NCBI GenBank assembly: GCA_032622095.1
Contig: CP136061.1
Span: 52,401,762-52,465,761, forward strand
Length of the DNA: 64,000 nt
Direction: 5' to 3'
DNA from: Siphonodentalium dalli
Lineage: Eukaryota; Mollusca; Scaphopoda; Gadilida; Siphonodentaliidae
Below, piece by piece: positions 1-10,961 of the stretch (the stretch's first letter is position 1; the number at the start of each line of letters is the position of its first letter). The position numbers and the translations under genes are program-made. The notes under the pieces are model-generated. The model made no database searches and was not told where the DNA came from. It was given only the letters and a program-made list of their open reading frames with translations.

Positions 1-500
1 GGGGAGGGAGTTGGAACTAAATTTGATAACAATTTTTTTAGTTGCTGATTACCACCAAACTTATACATAATCATCTCCATGATATCAGGAATCTAATCGT
101 GTGGTTTAAAAATGTCAAAAGTTCGAGCGCCAAGTTAAAGCTGACAAAAGTGGCGTAATTCGAGTCAGGGGTCCACTGAATGGGAGAGGGGCACCAAAAT
201 TGATAAAAACAGTGGCGCCGTTCGAGTCATGAATGAGGAGTGGAGGGGCACCAAAACTGATACAGTTGTTTACCACAAATTTCCACCAAATTCAAATACG
301 TTCTCCGATGATACGAGAAATCAAATTATATGTGTTAAAGATGCCACAGTTGGTGCCGTTTCGGCCAGGGAAGGAGAGATGGGTCACTAACATTGATAAG
401 AATGTTTTAGTCACCGATATCCACCAACTTAAAATATAGTCACCTCCATAATTCGTTCTAAGGAGTTTTTGGCGTTCAAATTTCACAAACTCGACAGAAT
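1..500. repeat. Diverged ~130-bp tandem repeat, three units
   Basis: Three related blocks begin near 5, 233 and 366. Each has the order: G-rich start, a 'caccaaaa-ttgat' segment, a 'ccaccaaa(c/t)tt' segment, and a 'gatgatat' or similar segment before a GGCG-containing end. The short open frames over this stretch are by-products of the repeat. The family is not recognised. Confidence 0.45.
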
Positions 501-2999
501 TTAATGGCGAGTGAATAAAGTCTTCCAACTGTCATTATTATTTTATAACGGGACGGGAATCAGGGCATTCATATAGTGAGTTAGCAACAGCAGATACATG
601 GAAGAAAGCATTAAAAGTATATTTATCAATCTATTTAAGAGATACATTTATTCTTGCAAAATGAGGGACACAACTGAATCTGGAGCATTCAAGAAATTTT
701 CCACAACAAAGATAAAGTAATCAAGAGAGATGGAAATGTGCAGATCGTCTGTTCAAAAATAGTGGTCGAACTGTGCAGTAAAATATAATTTCTATGAGAT
801 AAAAGAAAGCATATTCAGTAGCACATTACTTTTCAGAATCATCCAATACTGACATCTGACAAGGGTGCATCTGCTCGATACAGAGGATCTCTTTAATTGT
901 TTAGAATAGATTCATAGCCTAACATAAACAACGAAAAATCTCGCTCTGTGTCGGGCACATGTAGCTGATATATAGCAACAATTCTTTTAAACTGTGAATA
1001 ATTAGTTACTATAACACCACGAATAGAGAAGCACCTGACCATTTCTTTAAAATTTTCGTCTTTTATTTTTGCGAATTAGTGCGTTTATGATGTTCATGTT
1101 TTGATCCCAATAAAAAAAAAAAATCAAGCATAAGAAAAAACGTCAATTCCAACGACGTCGACTCTACGATTTAAAAATGACGCTTAATAATTCCTGGTTA
1201 TTATTTGATAAGTGACTCAAACGTTTTGGAATCATGATGAACTCCGAATGAATAACATACAATAATCACTTGTATGTGGAAAAAACATTAATCATATTTA
1301 TAAATGATCTTATCACAGAAGACAATTGACGCCACACGTCCGAGAGCTTTTACGCAAAATTTGGCATTTCGACTACCTTCATAACGATACAAAGTGTGAA
1401 CAAGCAGATTCGCAATTAACAAAACGATTGAAGCTAAAACTCATTAGTTCCATAACCCCTTTTATTCCGAGAAAAAATTCTCTACTAAAATACTATAAAC
1501 ATGGATGCACGGATTTCTACAACATTCTTATACCAGACACACGTGTCATTTATCATATTGTACAATGTTTTTGCTTGATGAGTCTGTTCTTAAATATGCT
1601 ACTGACAGTACTCAGGGTTGACTTTCCTTCACAATAAACATGGTAGGTGCCCTCACCCAAACATCACAACGACAAGATAAGTTAAATTCAGCGGGTCTGA
1701 ATAGTTTCAACGGAGCGGCTGCTTGGGAGCTTCAGTCCCGCATCCCACAATTCGAGTTGTTTAATGCAAACACTTACCTGCAAAAACGTACATGAACCAC
1801 TGACTGGTCGAAGATTATACTTAGTCAGAATAAGGATGACACGATTCAATACAACTCTCCGCTAGGGGATGTACCTGATACAGAAATACGTTTCACAAGC
1901 GCCGTTCGGTGACTACGACAATGAGTGAACGTGTGCGCAAACGTGAATTAAAAACAGCACCAATATTCTTTGCCTTATTGTTCAACATACAGCAGACTCA
2001 CTTCAAATCCCAATTGAACGCCACATACGGCCTTAGTTTACACGACAACAGAACAATGTGAGCCTGAGTACCTCGAGATAAAATCAACATTGTGTGAAGT
2101 TGTCGGTGGAGCATCAACACATAATTTTCCTGCATTGTCCAGTATAATTCTCTATTGATCCTTCCAGTTCTTTGACAACCATAATTTTGATAACTAGATA
2201 CTACATTCGGGGGTCAATACTATGAATATATTTATACCTGTAAATACAAACAGTATTTATTAATTTGTAAGTACAAAATTGTGTTAACTACCACAGTGGT
2301 TTCATAGTACAGCGAAAAATTACCCTTGATATTTGTACACTATATTATGAATATACAAACATATAATTAATAGTTTAATAGTTACGTTGTATCACCTCCC
2401 GACCATACAATTTTGTCCAAATATGGGAACGGTGATGGTGGGGGATATGTGGGGTGTTGGATGGCATGGTGTGTGATCAATTCAACTTTGGTCAAAATAT
2501 TTAAACAGTTAGAATTTTCATAACGATAGGATGATACAAACAGTTTACACATACATGTTAATATTTTTCTTATTGTTTAATTTCACAACCAATTGTTTGT
2601 GAGAAATTTGTTTGGAGACCACTTAGTTTGAATAACTAGCATATTTTCTAAATAACCATCAAATGCATGGAAATTCCCCAAACCATTGGCGGTATCTAGA
2701 AATGTCTAGCAGATGGGAAGCTTGAAGTACTAGCTGGAAACTTCTAATCCAAGGTGGTGTGGGTATTTTGTAAAACTGGGAGTTTGGTCTTGTTCCAGGG
2801 GTTCAGGGCAGGGATGTTCACATGTGACACGACTTGATACGAGTTAGGGGTAGTTATACCTTATACTGGGCGAGGGGTACGTGAAACCCCTAAAACGTGA
2901 GGGCAGAGACTCACCACTCTGCTCCCATTCACCCGTTACCAGTGTTGTCCGAAATAATTATTTCAAATTAGACGGACAGGCCGAAGTTAAAATAATTTA
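501..2999. other. Intergenic, no gene recognised
   Basis: Apart from the short repeat at 541-595 I see no gene. A 103-codon open frame at 1326-1637 has no recognisable motif and no splice context. The stretch is A+T-rich with short homopolymers. The last 200 bases lead into a LINE 5' region. Confidence 0.4.
541..595. repeat. Short repeat shared with 54104-54150
   Basis: A block of about 30 bases beginning 'ggacgggaatcagggc' occurs here and again near 54108, just outside the left end of the large palindromic element. On the minus strand both copies can read 'HYMNALIPV'. It could be part of a dispersed repeat or of a duplicated exon. Only this short block matches by eye. Confidence 0.4.
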
Positions 3000-4548
3000 A
3001 AAAAAAACTCCAAGATGGCGACCGGAGTAAATATTTACTCACAATGACCGCGATTTTTACGATTGTTTGCAATAGGAAACATGATCGTTTCTAACAAGAC
3101 AGCATGGTAACGACTCACAATTATTTCTATGTGATCAACATTCATTTGAAGGAGAAGATGATGCAGTGCAGACAATAGCATCGATTAAAGATTATTGGAA
3201 TAGCTTCACTAGGGATGACATAGCTGAAACGCTCTCGATTCTAAATTCAATGTAGAAACACTTGAGTGTGTGAGACTATATATTCCTCTTTCGTCTTGTC
3301 AGGTTATCTCCCTCATACAAACTTGACACCGACGCCATTCCTGAGAAGAGAGTTAAATCATCTCAAGTACCTACTAAGACTGTTGCATCTAAACTCACTA
3401 TGGATTGACTCTCAAAACAAAAACGAAACTGTGCCACCTCTGTCGATGACGAGCACATTAATGGATGTGCACCGGGAACTCATGGATCTAAAAACTGACC
3501 AAGTCTCACCACATAAGACAGCGATGTTCGAATTACCACTTCTTAAAAGTATGGTTGCAAATATCGACTCTCGTCTTTCTGCAATAGAATCTAAGATCTT
3601 AACATTTGACTCCATACCACAACTTGTCCAACGCAATAGCTCTTTAGTGGCCAAGGTGATATCTCTCTGTGAATAGTCAGTTGAACAACAAATTTCCTTC
3701 GATCATCACATGACTGATTATGCTGACTGTAAAGTATGTGTTAAGCGTGACTTCAAGCACGCAGACAAAGATCTGTTCGAATTAGAAGAAAGATGTAAAG
3801 AAATCGAACTTTTTTAAGGAATCGATGAAAACAGTGACTTCTAATACATGTGTATGCTTGGGCGGATGGAGACATTTTTGGACTCTTTTAATAATTCGTT
3901 ATTGTTTATCAATAAATGCCAAACATATATATAAGAGAATATTTAAAAACTACTCGTTCTCAACTGACACAAGCTGCCGCCACGGTCCAAATGTTAATGC
4001 TAAAAGTTCTTCGTCTCCAACCCCAGTCTGTTTACTGAGCATCCCGTGGGATGACATACAGTCACCACTTGTCAGTCAGAGAGAACCGCAATAATAACGG
4101 TAACAAAACGTCGATGCATAAAACACTAAACAAGCTCATGTACAGTATTCGAATATTCGAAAAACAACCGTTCGGGAAAAATCGGCACGGATGGAATTCT
4201 GATAGTCAAAGTGAGCATGTCTCGGAAGATAACCTTCGTCCTCGCAGAGTCGTGTTCCATCGCAGCGTCAGCACACTGAAAACCATGCGTGTTTTTTTGA
4301 AGAACCGACCGAGATTTTGGAACGCGGAGCGCATCAACGAATACTTGGAAGAGCAGAACATAACTTTTTCTGTTATACGTTTTTTTACCTCTAAGGGTCT
4401 AAGCTCATACTCAGCCAGGGTTAACGTGTCCGTTGGTGATGCCGATTGCATCATGCGCAATGATTGCTGGCCATATAAACTGTCTAGTTCCAGATGGCTC
4501 TCAAGACAATATTATCTGAAACAGCACAAGCATAATACGGGTGCATAG
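3000..4548 (+). pseudogene. LINE ORF1 fragment
   Basis: Plus-strand remains of a non-LTR retrotransposon ORF1, the nucleic-acid-binding protein encoded ahead of the endonuclease/reverse transcriptase ORF. Open stretches in shifting frames cover 3150-3800; one includes a helical segment with 'SRLSAIESKIL' near 3570-3600, typical of the ORF1 coiled coil. The best-preserved part is the 165-codon frame at 4051-4548. Its last ~100 residues look like the C-terminal RNA-binding region of CR1-like ORF1 proteins: an 'FLKNRPRFWNAERINEYLEE' stretch, then a beta-rich segment ending 'ADCIMRNDCWPYKL'. Several stops and frame changes show it is dead. No endonuclease follows directly. Family assignment is inference from pattern. 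Confidence 0.5.
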
Positions 4549-4988
4549 TGCATACTGAGTCAACTTTATGCTGCCGACATATATGTATATAGTTACCTCG
4601 TTGTAGTCACTAATCGTCAGTGATATTGTAATATCACTGCTAATCGTGCTATCTCAGCATATATCCATTGTTATAACAGCTGGTTACAATGTTCTTCTGC
4701 TGTTTGTCTCATTTTAATGTGACCAGAACCTATTGTTTCATACAACCAGGACAATTAACAAATGTCATGGCAAATACCAGCATATGTTATATTGTGTTAT
4801 ATATTCTGATATTAACACCCATTACACCCATTAAAAAGTCTGATACAACCTCGAAGGTATTCGTCCGGTTTGGCCCCATAACGTTGCTGCCACAGTTAAT
4901 GGACCTATCCGTACGTTCCGCCCACCTGTAATATGCATGGTTACTGTTACTACGTACCACAAGCCATCTCAATTTAGCTATATCTTCA
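4549..4988. other. Spacer without recognised gene
   Basis: A+T-rich sequence between the ORF1 fragment and the SWIM-type exon. The 80-codon frame at 4689-4931 shows no motif. The end of the stretch, a pyrimidine-containing segment finishing 'tatcttcag', could be a splice acceptor for the next feature. Confidence 0.3.
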
Positions 4989-5301
4989 GTGCTGAAATGG
5001 CTTCCGATGAGAACGGATCTTGTGTTTCAAGTTCGCTTTTAAATGTTCCAGACGATATCAATGTTTGTTATTTACACGACTTTGATAAATTATCAAAAAG
5101 GGCACAAGAAAAAGGGGCTTAATTATTATACCCAGGGATATATTCATGACATTAGAACGAGTGAAGTTAACCAATGCACTAGTGTTGACTCGCGAAGTGT
5201 TATAGGTCGATGGCAATGTCACAACCACCACACCAGATACATATAGAAATCTGCGTCATCACAGAGACAATTATCGAATCGATGTTCTCCTGCAAAGCCA
5301 G
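4989..5301 (+). pseudogene. SWIM-type zinc-finger protein, exon 1 (decayed)
   Basis: First recognisable exon of a SWIM-finger protein of the kind often fused to a YqaJ-like nuclease domain and present in many copies in invertebrate genomes. From ATG 4997 the frame gives 'DDINVCYLHDFDKLSKRA', then shifts to 'GLNYYTQGYIHDIRT', then to 'AKCYRSMAMSQPPHQIHI' and 'ESMFSCKA'. These are the usual successive blocks of that family, so two single-base frame changes are needed to read through it. The exon ends with a strong donor, CCAG/GTAAGT, at 5301/5302. Exons 2 and 3 follow at 5766 and possibly 6937. It is probably a decayed gene copy or a copy carried by a mobile element. No YqaJ domain is visible downstream. 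Confidence 0.55.
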
Positions 5302-5765
5302 GTAAGTTTTTCCTATATATCCTGTAATTTACGGTTTTGACGAAAGTAGGCAACATAATCTCAAAATCAACTTGACCTGTCATATTTCATTTACTATACA
5401 TGTGATATTATTTCTAATCAGTCACACGCCATCTAGTTTCACTTGACAAAATCATGTTAATCGTTGCCATGTTTGTTTTGTTGTTTTTTTCTAAATAAAA
5501 TGGATAATATTCGTGTTAAATTGGTGCTCCCAGTATTTTCGAATGATGTGGTCCGTCCAGGGTCCCATACATGTACGTTACATGTGTAAATGTAGTCAAT
5601 GAACAACGCAGTAGACAAATTTAACATGCATTGTTGATTTTTTTGAATAATATTTGTGCACGTGCAAGTATTTCCGAAAAGTATAGAATTAATACTCACA
5701 TGAACATGTCCTCCGATTATCGGTCAAATTTATCCTTATTATTTTGTTATTACAGAATGTTACAG

Positions 5766-5965
5766 TGGACATCTCTGTCTCTTTTATTTTCGGTTAGTTG
5801 GAATGTGCTCTCATGTTATTGGATTGATAAAACACTTCAAGGTTTGAAGTTACACAACATTCCATCTGCTCCCGAACATCTTAGTTGCACAAGTGTTCCT
5901 CAACAATGGCATGTCCCACGACAAACGAAAATACAACCAGTTTATTCAAGTATCATTAATGACCC
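5766..5965 (+). pseudogene. SWIM-type zinc-finger protein, exon 2
   Basis: Continuation of the SWIM-type gene. After an acceptor ending TTACAG at 5765, the frame reads through a 'GMCSHVIGLIKTL' block, the C-x-H half of the SWIM metal-binding finger. It then gives 'TSVPQQWHVPRQTKIQP', a linker typical of YqaJ-associated SWIM proteins. The phase-2 donor of exon 1 fits the single leading base of this exon, which also fits the reading frame. The 3' end is uncertain, since the frame runs on to a stop at 5997-5999 and no strong donor is evident. Motif recognition is from general knowledge of the family; the join is inference. Confidence 0.55.
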
Positions 5966-6169
5966 ATTTTTTGTCATTGTTCAATTTTATTACCAGTGAT
6001 TAGTATTTACGCAAGCCCACAGTGAAATTAATTGTATCATACTTCATGTCATCACCTTTATCATACCGACAAAGCATTGTGAAACAACATACCCCATTCA
6101 GTATAGGAAGTGTGAACATGTAAGGGGCTATTGGTATTTAGTAATCGAGCCCCTAGCTGAGGTGATCAC

Positions 6170-6600
6170 ACATCAATAAGATAGCAGACAAAGCCCGAAA
6201 AAGAACCAACCTACTAAGATGCCTCCTGGGTACAGACTGGGGAACCGACAGCCAAACACTCATCGACCTCTACCAAATCTTCGTCCGACCAGTCATGGAG
6301 TACAGTGCCGCCATCCTCATATTAGCCCCAAAGACCTACATCGAAAAACTACAGAAAGTCCAGAATAATGCCCTCCGCATCGCACTCCGCCAACCACCAT
6401 GGACACCGATCAACGCCCTCCACGACGCAGCGAATATACCTACAATCAAGCAAAGACTGATGGAACTCAGAAACATGACATTAGCCCGACTAGACAACAG
6501 CCGACTCCTCCAAGAACTCCAAGTTAGAAACCAGCTACTCACCACGAAAAAGACGAAGTCCATCCTCAAACTAGACGAAACAGACAGACCAATATAACAT
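6170..6600 (+). pseudogene. Jockey-like LINE, region after the reverse transcriptase
   Basis: Plus-strand fragment of the region downstream of the reverse transcriptase. It reads 'RKRTNLLRCLLGTDWGTD', then 'TLIDLYQIFVRPVMEYSAA', then 'KLQKVQNNALRIALRQPPW' and 'ALHDAANIPTIKQRLMEL', ending at a stop near 6597. This succession (RT thumb, 'LVRPVLEYG'-like block, 'QN-ALR' block, 'L-EAA-IPT---R---L' block) is characteristic of Jockey-clade LINEs. It has no catalytic residues and is an isolated 5'-truncated copy. It is more G+C-rich than its surroundings and may be the youngest insertion in this part. It lies in the presumed intron between SWIM exons 2 and 3. Confidence 0.65.
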
Positions 6601-6936
6601 CGACAGCACCAGACTCATCCACCAAACTTCCGCCGCCTTGACTCCAACCACAGTAACTACGACAGCCACAAGATCGATTTCCATCGAAAAGCCAAGAAAG
6701 GGTGAAGGTACGTGCAAACTGCAGTCCGACCATCCTACCCGGCCTTCGACCGGAAACAACTCAACAACAACTGAGGTGTTATGGTTTGTTTTGCTAACTT
6801 CCCATTCCCCTATGGCAAGTTATAACATTATCGCAAGGTGATAACATGTTTTCATAAAGTAACACAACATATATTTTACTCATGGACACATCTGTTCAAC
6901 AAATTAAATACTAAATGAGCTTCTATTTATTTACAG

Positions 6937-7014
6937 AATTTCAAAAGTGTTGTGTCAGGAGATTGAAAAATTGAAACAACTCGAAGATACCCCGTTGATT
7001 ATATGCTGTCTTTA
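6937..7014 (+). pseudogene. Possible SWIM-type protein, exon 3
   Basis: After an acceptor (a TTTATTTACAG run ending at 6936) a short open stretch reads 'ISKVLCQEIEKLKQLEDTP', then meets a stop at 7012-7014. This resembles the short helical block that follows the SWIM linker in the family. The phase against exon 2 cannot be proven because the exon 2 donor is unclear. Low confidence. Confidence 0.25.
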
Positions 7015-7394
7015 GTACGTCATGATTTAGGAAACCGAACTAAAAACACTCCGGGATATTTGTATAAATATCGTTCGTCAACCGGACATGTTTCCCATGC
7101 ACATTTCAACACCATTGTAGCTTTTTACGACATATTATGCTCTCGTATTCGTAATTTCCCTATAGCTTACTATGATCTAGGCAGCCGCTTGTGGTGCGAT
7201 TCATATCACTATGCAGGCGTATGTCGCTTCCGGGTTTGGGCTATCGGCTCATTGGCTATAATTGAAATTGGGGCGGTCCCTACGGATAGGTCCATTGGTA
7301 TCTCTCTGTTTAGTTCAATGCTCTATATATATATATATGTGTTCTTGGAACGAAACAAGGATTATTTAATCAGCCTGTTATTTGAGTTGCTTTC

Positions 7395-7908
7395 TCCGAC
7401 CCTATAATTTAGACGTGTTTGGAATCAGCGAACATAAATTTTGCTAGTTCAGAAAGACCTTTACTTTCGATCAGTAGATTCAATATATGATGTCTGTGCT
7501 ATCAGTGAGTTTACACAGCGTCTACCCGTGCAAAAAGGAAGAAACTCGGGCGGTGTTTGTATTTTATAGAGGCGGGATACGATTGGAAGTAAAGTTGCAC
7601 CCCTTGATTTAGATAATGACAGGATAGTTGGTATCCAACTGAACAATGGGCCGAGCTACTTCTACATTTTTCAAATCTATCTTCCGTCCACAAATCATTC
7701 TATTGAATTGTTTAGGGACTATTTCAAAAGCCTCTATGATTTGTGGCACATATATAGTAAAATAAATTGGGGACTGTTATTGTCATGGGCGACTTTAATG
7801 CGAGCCTCCAGCGCAGTGACTCACGGGGTGGTTTTACATGGTTTCCTATCTAGGAAAGGTTTGTTTTCTGTGAATAGTTCATAACTGCATGTGTACTGTG
7901 CTCCGAGC
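7395..7908 (+). pseudogene. LINE endonuclease fragment, 5' part
   Basis: Degenerate apurinic/apyrimidinic-type endonuclease domain from a LINE ORF2 on the plus strand. It begins with 'LDVFGISEHKF', matching the catalytic glutamate block. It continues through 'YRGGIRLEV' and 'DNDRIVGIQL', and reaches 'VMGDFNASLQRSDSRGG' near 7780-7830, which is the GDFN block. Several stops and at least one frame change are present. At 7908 the fragment is interrupted by the inverted-repeat element 7909-9434 and resumes at 9435. Clade not assigned. Confidence 0.6.
7901..7908. repeat. Target-site duplication CTCCGAGC, left copy
   Basis: The 8 bases CTCCGAGC occur immediately before the first base of the element at 7909 and again at 9435-9442 immediately after its last base. 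Removing the element and one copy rejoins the endonuclease fragment on both sides. Confidence 0.65.
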
Positions 7909-7919
7909 GAATGCCGGTT

Positions 7920-8045
7920 GATACGGACCCTGGCTCTTACGGACCCTGGCTCATACGGACCCTGGCTCATACGGACCTCCGGCTCATACGGACCCTGGCT
8001 TATACGGACCCTCGGCATATACGGACCCTGGCTCATACATACCTC
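7920..8045 (+). repeat. Left minisatellite arm of the inverted-repeat element
   Basis: About eight imperfect copies of a 'tacggaccctggctca' unit. Inverted copies lie at 9335-9430. The open frames here encode repeating 'GPYEP' or 'TDPGSYGPW' peptides and are shadows of the repeat. Confidence 0.75.
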
Positions 8046-8428
8046 AATTAAAATATACAATTTTATTTTTTATGTTTATTTAAATAAATTAATATACTGA
8101 CAACATACATACTGAGATAACAAAAATATGATGATAACAAAAATAGAACAACATTACATCAGACGAACATTATTTAAACTGGGGCGTACAGCTTGGCGAC
8201 TTCTTTCATTAGTTTGCTGGCAGTTATCCTCATCGACGAGTAGTCTATCCACAAGGACATCAACTTTCCGGTCGTCTCCCTCATTTTTTTCTAACAGTTT
8301 TTTTTATAACTCACCTGTGTCACAAACCCAATGTGTCAAACGGGAACATTCAGATTCAATGCAGCCAATAACCTCACGACGAAGCCGAATGGAGCACAGT
8401 TAGACATTGTGGAATTATGTCAGTTAAC

Positions 8429-8752
8429 AATAAATCAGTTGAATATATACCAGTTGTGTTTTACTAACATGTTTTCATAACAACTCAAACTCAGTGGATT
8501 CATCCTGCTTACCGTTCACTGACCATTCATCATCGCGTGTCTGTTTATAAAACGATATAAAGGGATCACACACGAGTGTGTATACAGGGGACAATAAATC
8601 AGTTGAAACAAGTTGTGTTTTTACTAACATGTTTTCGTAACAAATCAAACTCAGTGGATTCATCCTGATCACCATTCACTGACCATTTATCACCGCGTGT
8701 CTGTTTATACAACGACTTAAAGGGATCACACACGCGTGTTTATACAACGGTG
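8429..8752 (+). repeat. ~164-bp tandem duplication inside the element
   Basis: Two copies start near 8431 and 8595. Both contain the blocks 'aaatcagttga', 'ctaacatgttttc', 'aactcagtggattcatcc', 'cgcgtgtctgtttata' and 'aaagggatcacacacg'. No coding potential. Confidence 0.7.
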
Positions 8753-8800
8753 AAAAGATTAATTAACACGATTCAATGAATGCTTTTTTAAGCCAGAACA

Positions 8801-9317
8801 TCACGGAAATTCTCAATTAATACAGATATATGTGTGAAAAGACAATCATAATTATATATTAAGTTCATAAATATAAGTTTGAAAATCACCGACAAAATTG
8901 GTTAAATTCTCTTATTTCTCCGTGACATATCTTATCCTGATCTTACATGCACTCACTTTCCATTTCTCTTTCCAATCCCTTCATCTATAAACTTTATTAT
9001 TCGGACCATACAGAACCAAACCCGTCTGCTATACCCCAATGGTATCTATTGGGGTAACATTTATTTTCTGAGGATAGGACTTAACAAAAGCCCCCAAGCT
9101 TGTTGCCCAATCCTCTTTTGAACACTTTAAGATTATATGTTATGTATTTATTGCTTGTAATTATGTTCTGTTTAGTTCAAATAAAATATTGTTTAAACCA
9201 AAATCATACGTTTGAAAATCACCAAAAACAATCACCGAAATTCTCAATTAATACAGATATCTGTGTGAAAAGACAATCATAATTATATATTAAATTCATA
9301 AATATAAGTTTAAAAAT
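8801..9317 (+). repeat. LINE 3' end flanked by an ~85-bp direct repeat
   Basis: The ~85-bp segments 8801-8885 and 9232-9317 are near-identical ('gaaattctcaattaatacag' and onward). Between them, 8930-9215 resembles a LINE 3' untranslated end: 'aaaagccccc-aagcttgttg' followed by 'tcaaataaaatattgttta'. A long target duplication produced by LINE insertion into the element would explain the arrangement. A related 3' end lies in the opposite direction at 9600-9965. Confidence 0.45.
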
Positions 9318-9334
9318 TGCATATTTTAATTGAG

Positions 9335-9430
9335 GTCCGTATGAGCCGGGGTCCTATAAGCCAGGGTCCGTATCAGCCGGTGGTCCGTAAAAGCCAGGGT
9401 CCGTAAGAGCCAGGGTCCGTATAAGCCGCA
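9335..9430 (-). repeat. Right minisatellite arm of the inverted-repeat element
   Basis: Five to six copies of 'agccagggtccgta', the reverse complement of the left arm unit, ending at 9430 just before the element boundary. Confidence 0.75.
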
Positions 9431-9434
9431 TACC

Positions 9435-9590
9435 CTCCGAGCAACTCATGTGCCAAATATGGGGTTACCTTGTTCAGTGATAGACAACTTTGTTGTACAC
9501 GACTCTGTCTCATCTCGTCATAGATTGTCAAGTGTTAGATGATGATGCATCAAATAACAGACCGATGATACTCAGAATCAATAACCCAAA
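9435..9590 (+). pseudogene. LINE endonuclease fragment, 3' part
   Basis: Resumption of the endonuclease interrupted at 7908. One frame reads 'SVIDNFVVHDSVSSRH', corresponding to the 'IDHI' block near the end of the domain. Another gives 'LDDDASNNRPMILRINN', corresponding to the catalytic 'SDH-P' end, here changed to NNRP. The first 8 bases are the target duplication. No reverse transcriptase follows, so the copy is truncated here. Confidence 0.5.
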
Positions 9591-9599
9591 TGTCAGATC

Positions 9600-9965
9600 A
9601 ACAACTGCCCACTTTCGTTAAATGTGGATTATCTCTTTGTAAATATGTATTGGTGTAAACAATATTTAATTTCGAACAGAACATGTAATACATACAAACA
9701 AATTGACATAAGTAATAATAATATTCAAAACGGGGATTAGACAACAAGCCTAAAAGGCTTTTATCAAGTCTTTTCCTCGGAGTAGGAAGTTTACCCTTGG
9801 TATCAGAGTAGATACCATATAGGGTAAATTTAGCAGACGGGGATAACATGTTAGATCCGAAAAAATATTGTTCAAGGAGGGGGTAGAGGGATAGAGTGCA
9901 GGAAGGAAGAACGTTTGTCAAGTTAATTGGTATTGCATCGGCCAAAACGAAAGAGGGGAGTGAAG
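9600..9965 (-). mobile_element. LINE 3' untranslated end, reverse orientation
   Basis: On the minus strand this reads 'cccgtctgcta', then 'gacttgataaaagcc', then 'ggcttgttgtctaatcccc', then 'ttcgaaattaaatattgttt'. That is the same order of blocks as the 3' end at 8930-9215 on the plus strand. It is non-coding; the 115-codon open frame here is a shadow. It is probably a 5'-truncated LINE insertion. Confidence 0.45.
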
Positions 9966-10170
9966 CGAAGTACCGTATAATTATATTTTAGTTACACAAC
10001 TTTTATATTTATAACATATACTATTTAAGAACCATGAAACAATCAAAATCAAATCAAATCGAAACGCATCAAATTCAAATTGTTTATTCACATAAACCAC
10101 AATCGTGGTACAAATGGTGAAAAAGAATTACAAAAATAAATTAAATTAGCGCTGTCCCTGTAAGACAGGG

Positions 10171-10900
10171 GTATGTAGGTTGTATATATATAATTACGTA
10201 ACAAATAGATAAATTCGGCACAATTGAGTATAACTAACTGTAATTATACCGGTAAGTGTATATATAATGCTCATGTAGCATAAAATATGTGGTTGTATCG
10301 GTAGCCCATTCCAACATTTCAGAACGTACGGTTCGTTATTACAGAGAAAGACTATATATAATTTAAAAGTATGTCAATGTTGTCTTCTGAAGTCGATATA
10401 ATCCATATACAGACTATAATTAATCAGTCCCAGAATGCACCGTCGTGGCATCTTATTCAAATAAGGTACACAGGTTACCAATCAAAATGGCTTTACGATA
10501 TCGGGTGCCCTGAACTAGGCGAATAAAAATTTACGTTTTGTTTGTCAATAGAACCAGAAATACTACAACACGTGTGATTTTACACATTTGTTGATAAATA
10601 GAATATTTACGTGTTTGTTTGTCACCAGTCAGAAATACTACAGCACGTGTGGATTTACGTATTATTAGTAAACGTCGATTAGGATAATAATAGCTTTTTA
10701 ATGTTTTGTTTTAATATTAAATTAGGAAACTAATAAATCAAAAAATATGCCTTAAAATAGATTACTAATTGTTACTGTCAGTTAGTGTGGGCCACCGATA
10801 CTTTAATAGTATGCGACTTTAAATAAGGCAACTTTAGTGATACACACTTATGTATATCTTTATTTCATTGGTTGTGTATCAATTGGTCCCACATGACATC
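10171..10900. other. A+T-rich stretch, unassigned
   Basis: Between the ORF2 end and the LINE-like 3' tail. It contains repeated 'agaaatactacaacacgtgtg' versions near 10555 and 10635, and A+T-rich filler. No coding signal. It may be LINE 3' untranslated sequence or an old insertion within it. Confidence 0.3.
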
Positions 10901-10961
10901 CATGGACTCCCCCAGCAAATCTCTCAGGGCGGCGGATCGGCCACCCAGCTACGACAAATTG

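Larger units (their letters stand above)
7909..9434. mobile_element. 1.5-kb inverted-repeat element with minisatellite ends
   Basis: A 1,526-bp element bounded by the 8-bp duplication CTCCGAGC. Both ends consist of a 14-17-bp minisatellite (unit like 'tacggaccctggctca'), at 7920-8045 on the left and, in inverted orientation, at 9335-9430 on the right. Inside these, an A+T-rich segment (about 8045-8095 against 9290-9335) is also mirrored. No transposase is visible, so it is non-autonomous. The interior holds a ~164-bp tandem duplication (8429-8752) and a LINE 3' end (8930-9215). An 8-bp duplication fits hAT, P or Merlin-type transposases, but the ends do not let me choose. Confidence 0.6.

Noticed and set aside
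1326-1637. 103-codon open frame
   Set aside because: No motif, no ATG at its listed start (TTG), and no splice or repeat context that supports coding.
1682-1696. A 15-base match to the start of 28S rRNA (reverse strand, 'ttaaattcagcgggt')
   Set aside because: The match stops abruptly on both sides and no further rRNA sequence follows, so it is treated as chance.
7821-8100. Repeat-like short spaced units that could suggest a CRISPR array
   Set aside because: Units are contiguous 14-17-bp minisatellite copies without spacers, mirrored at 9335-9430, in a eukaryotic setting.
9598-9945. 115-codon minus-strand open frame
   Set aside because: It lies in a LINE 3' untranslated end recognisable by its 'ggcttgttgtc' and 'aaatattgttt' blocks; the frame is incidental.
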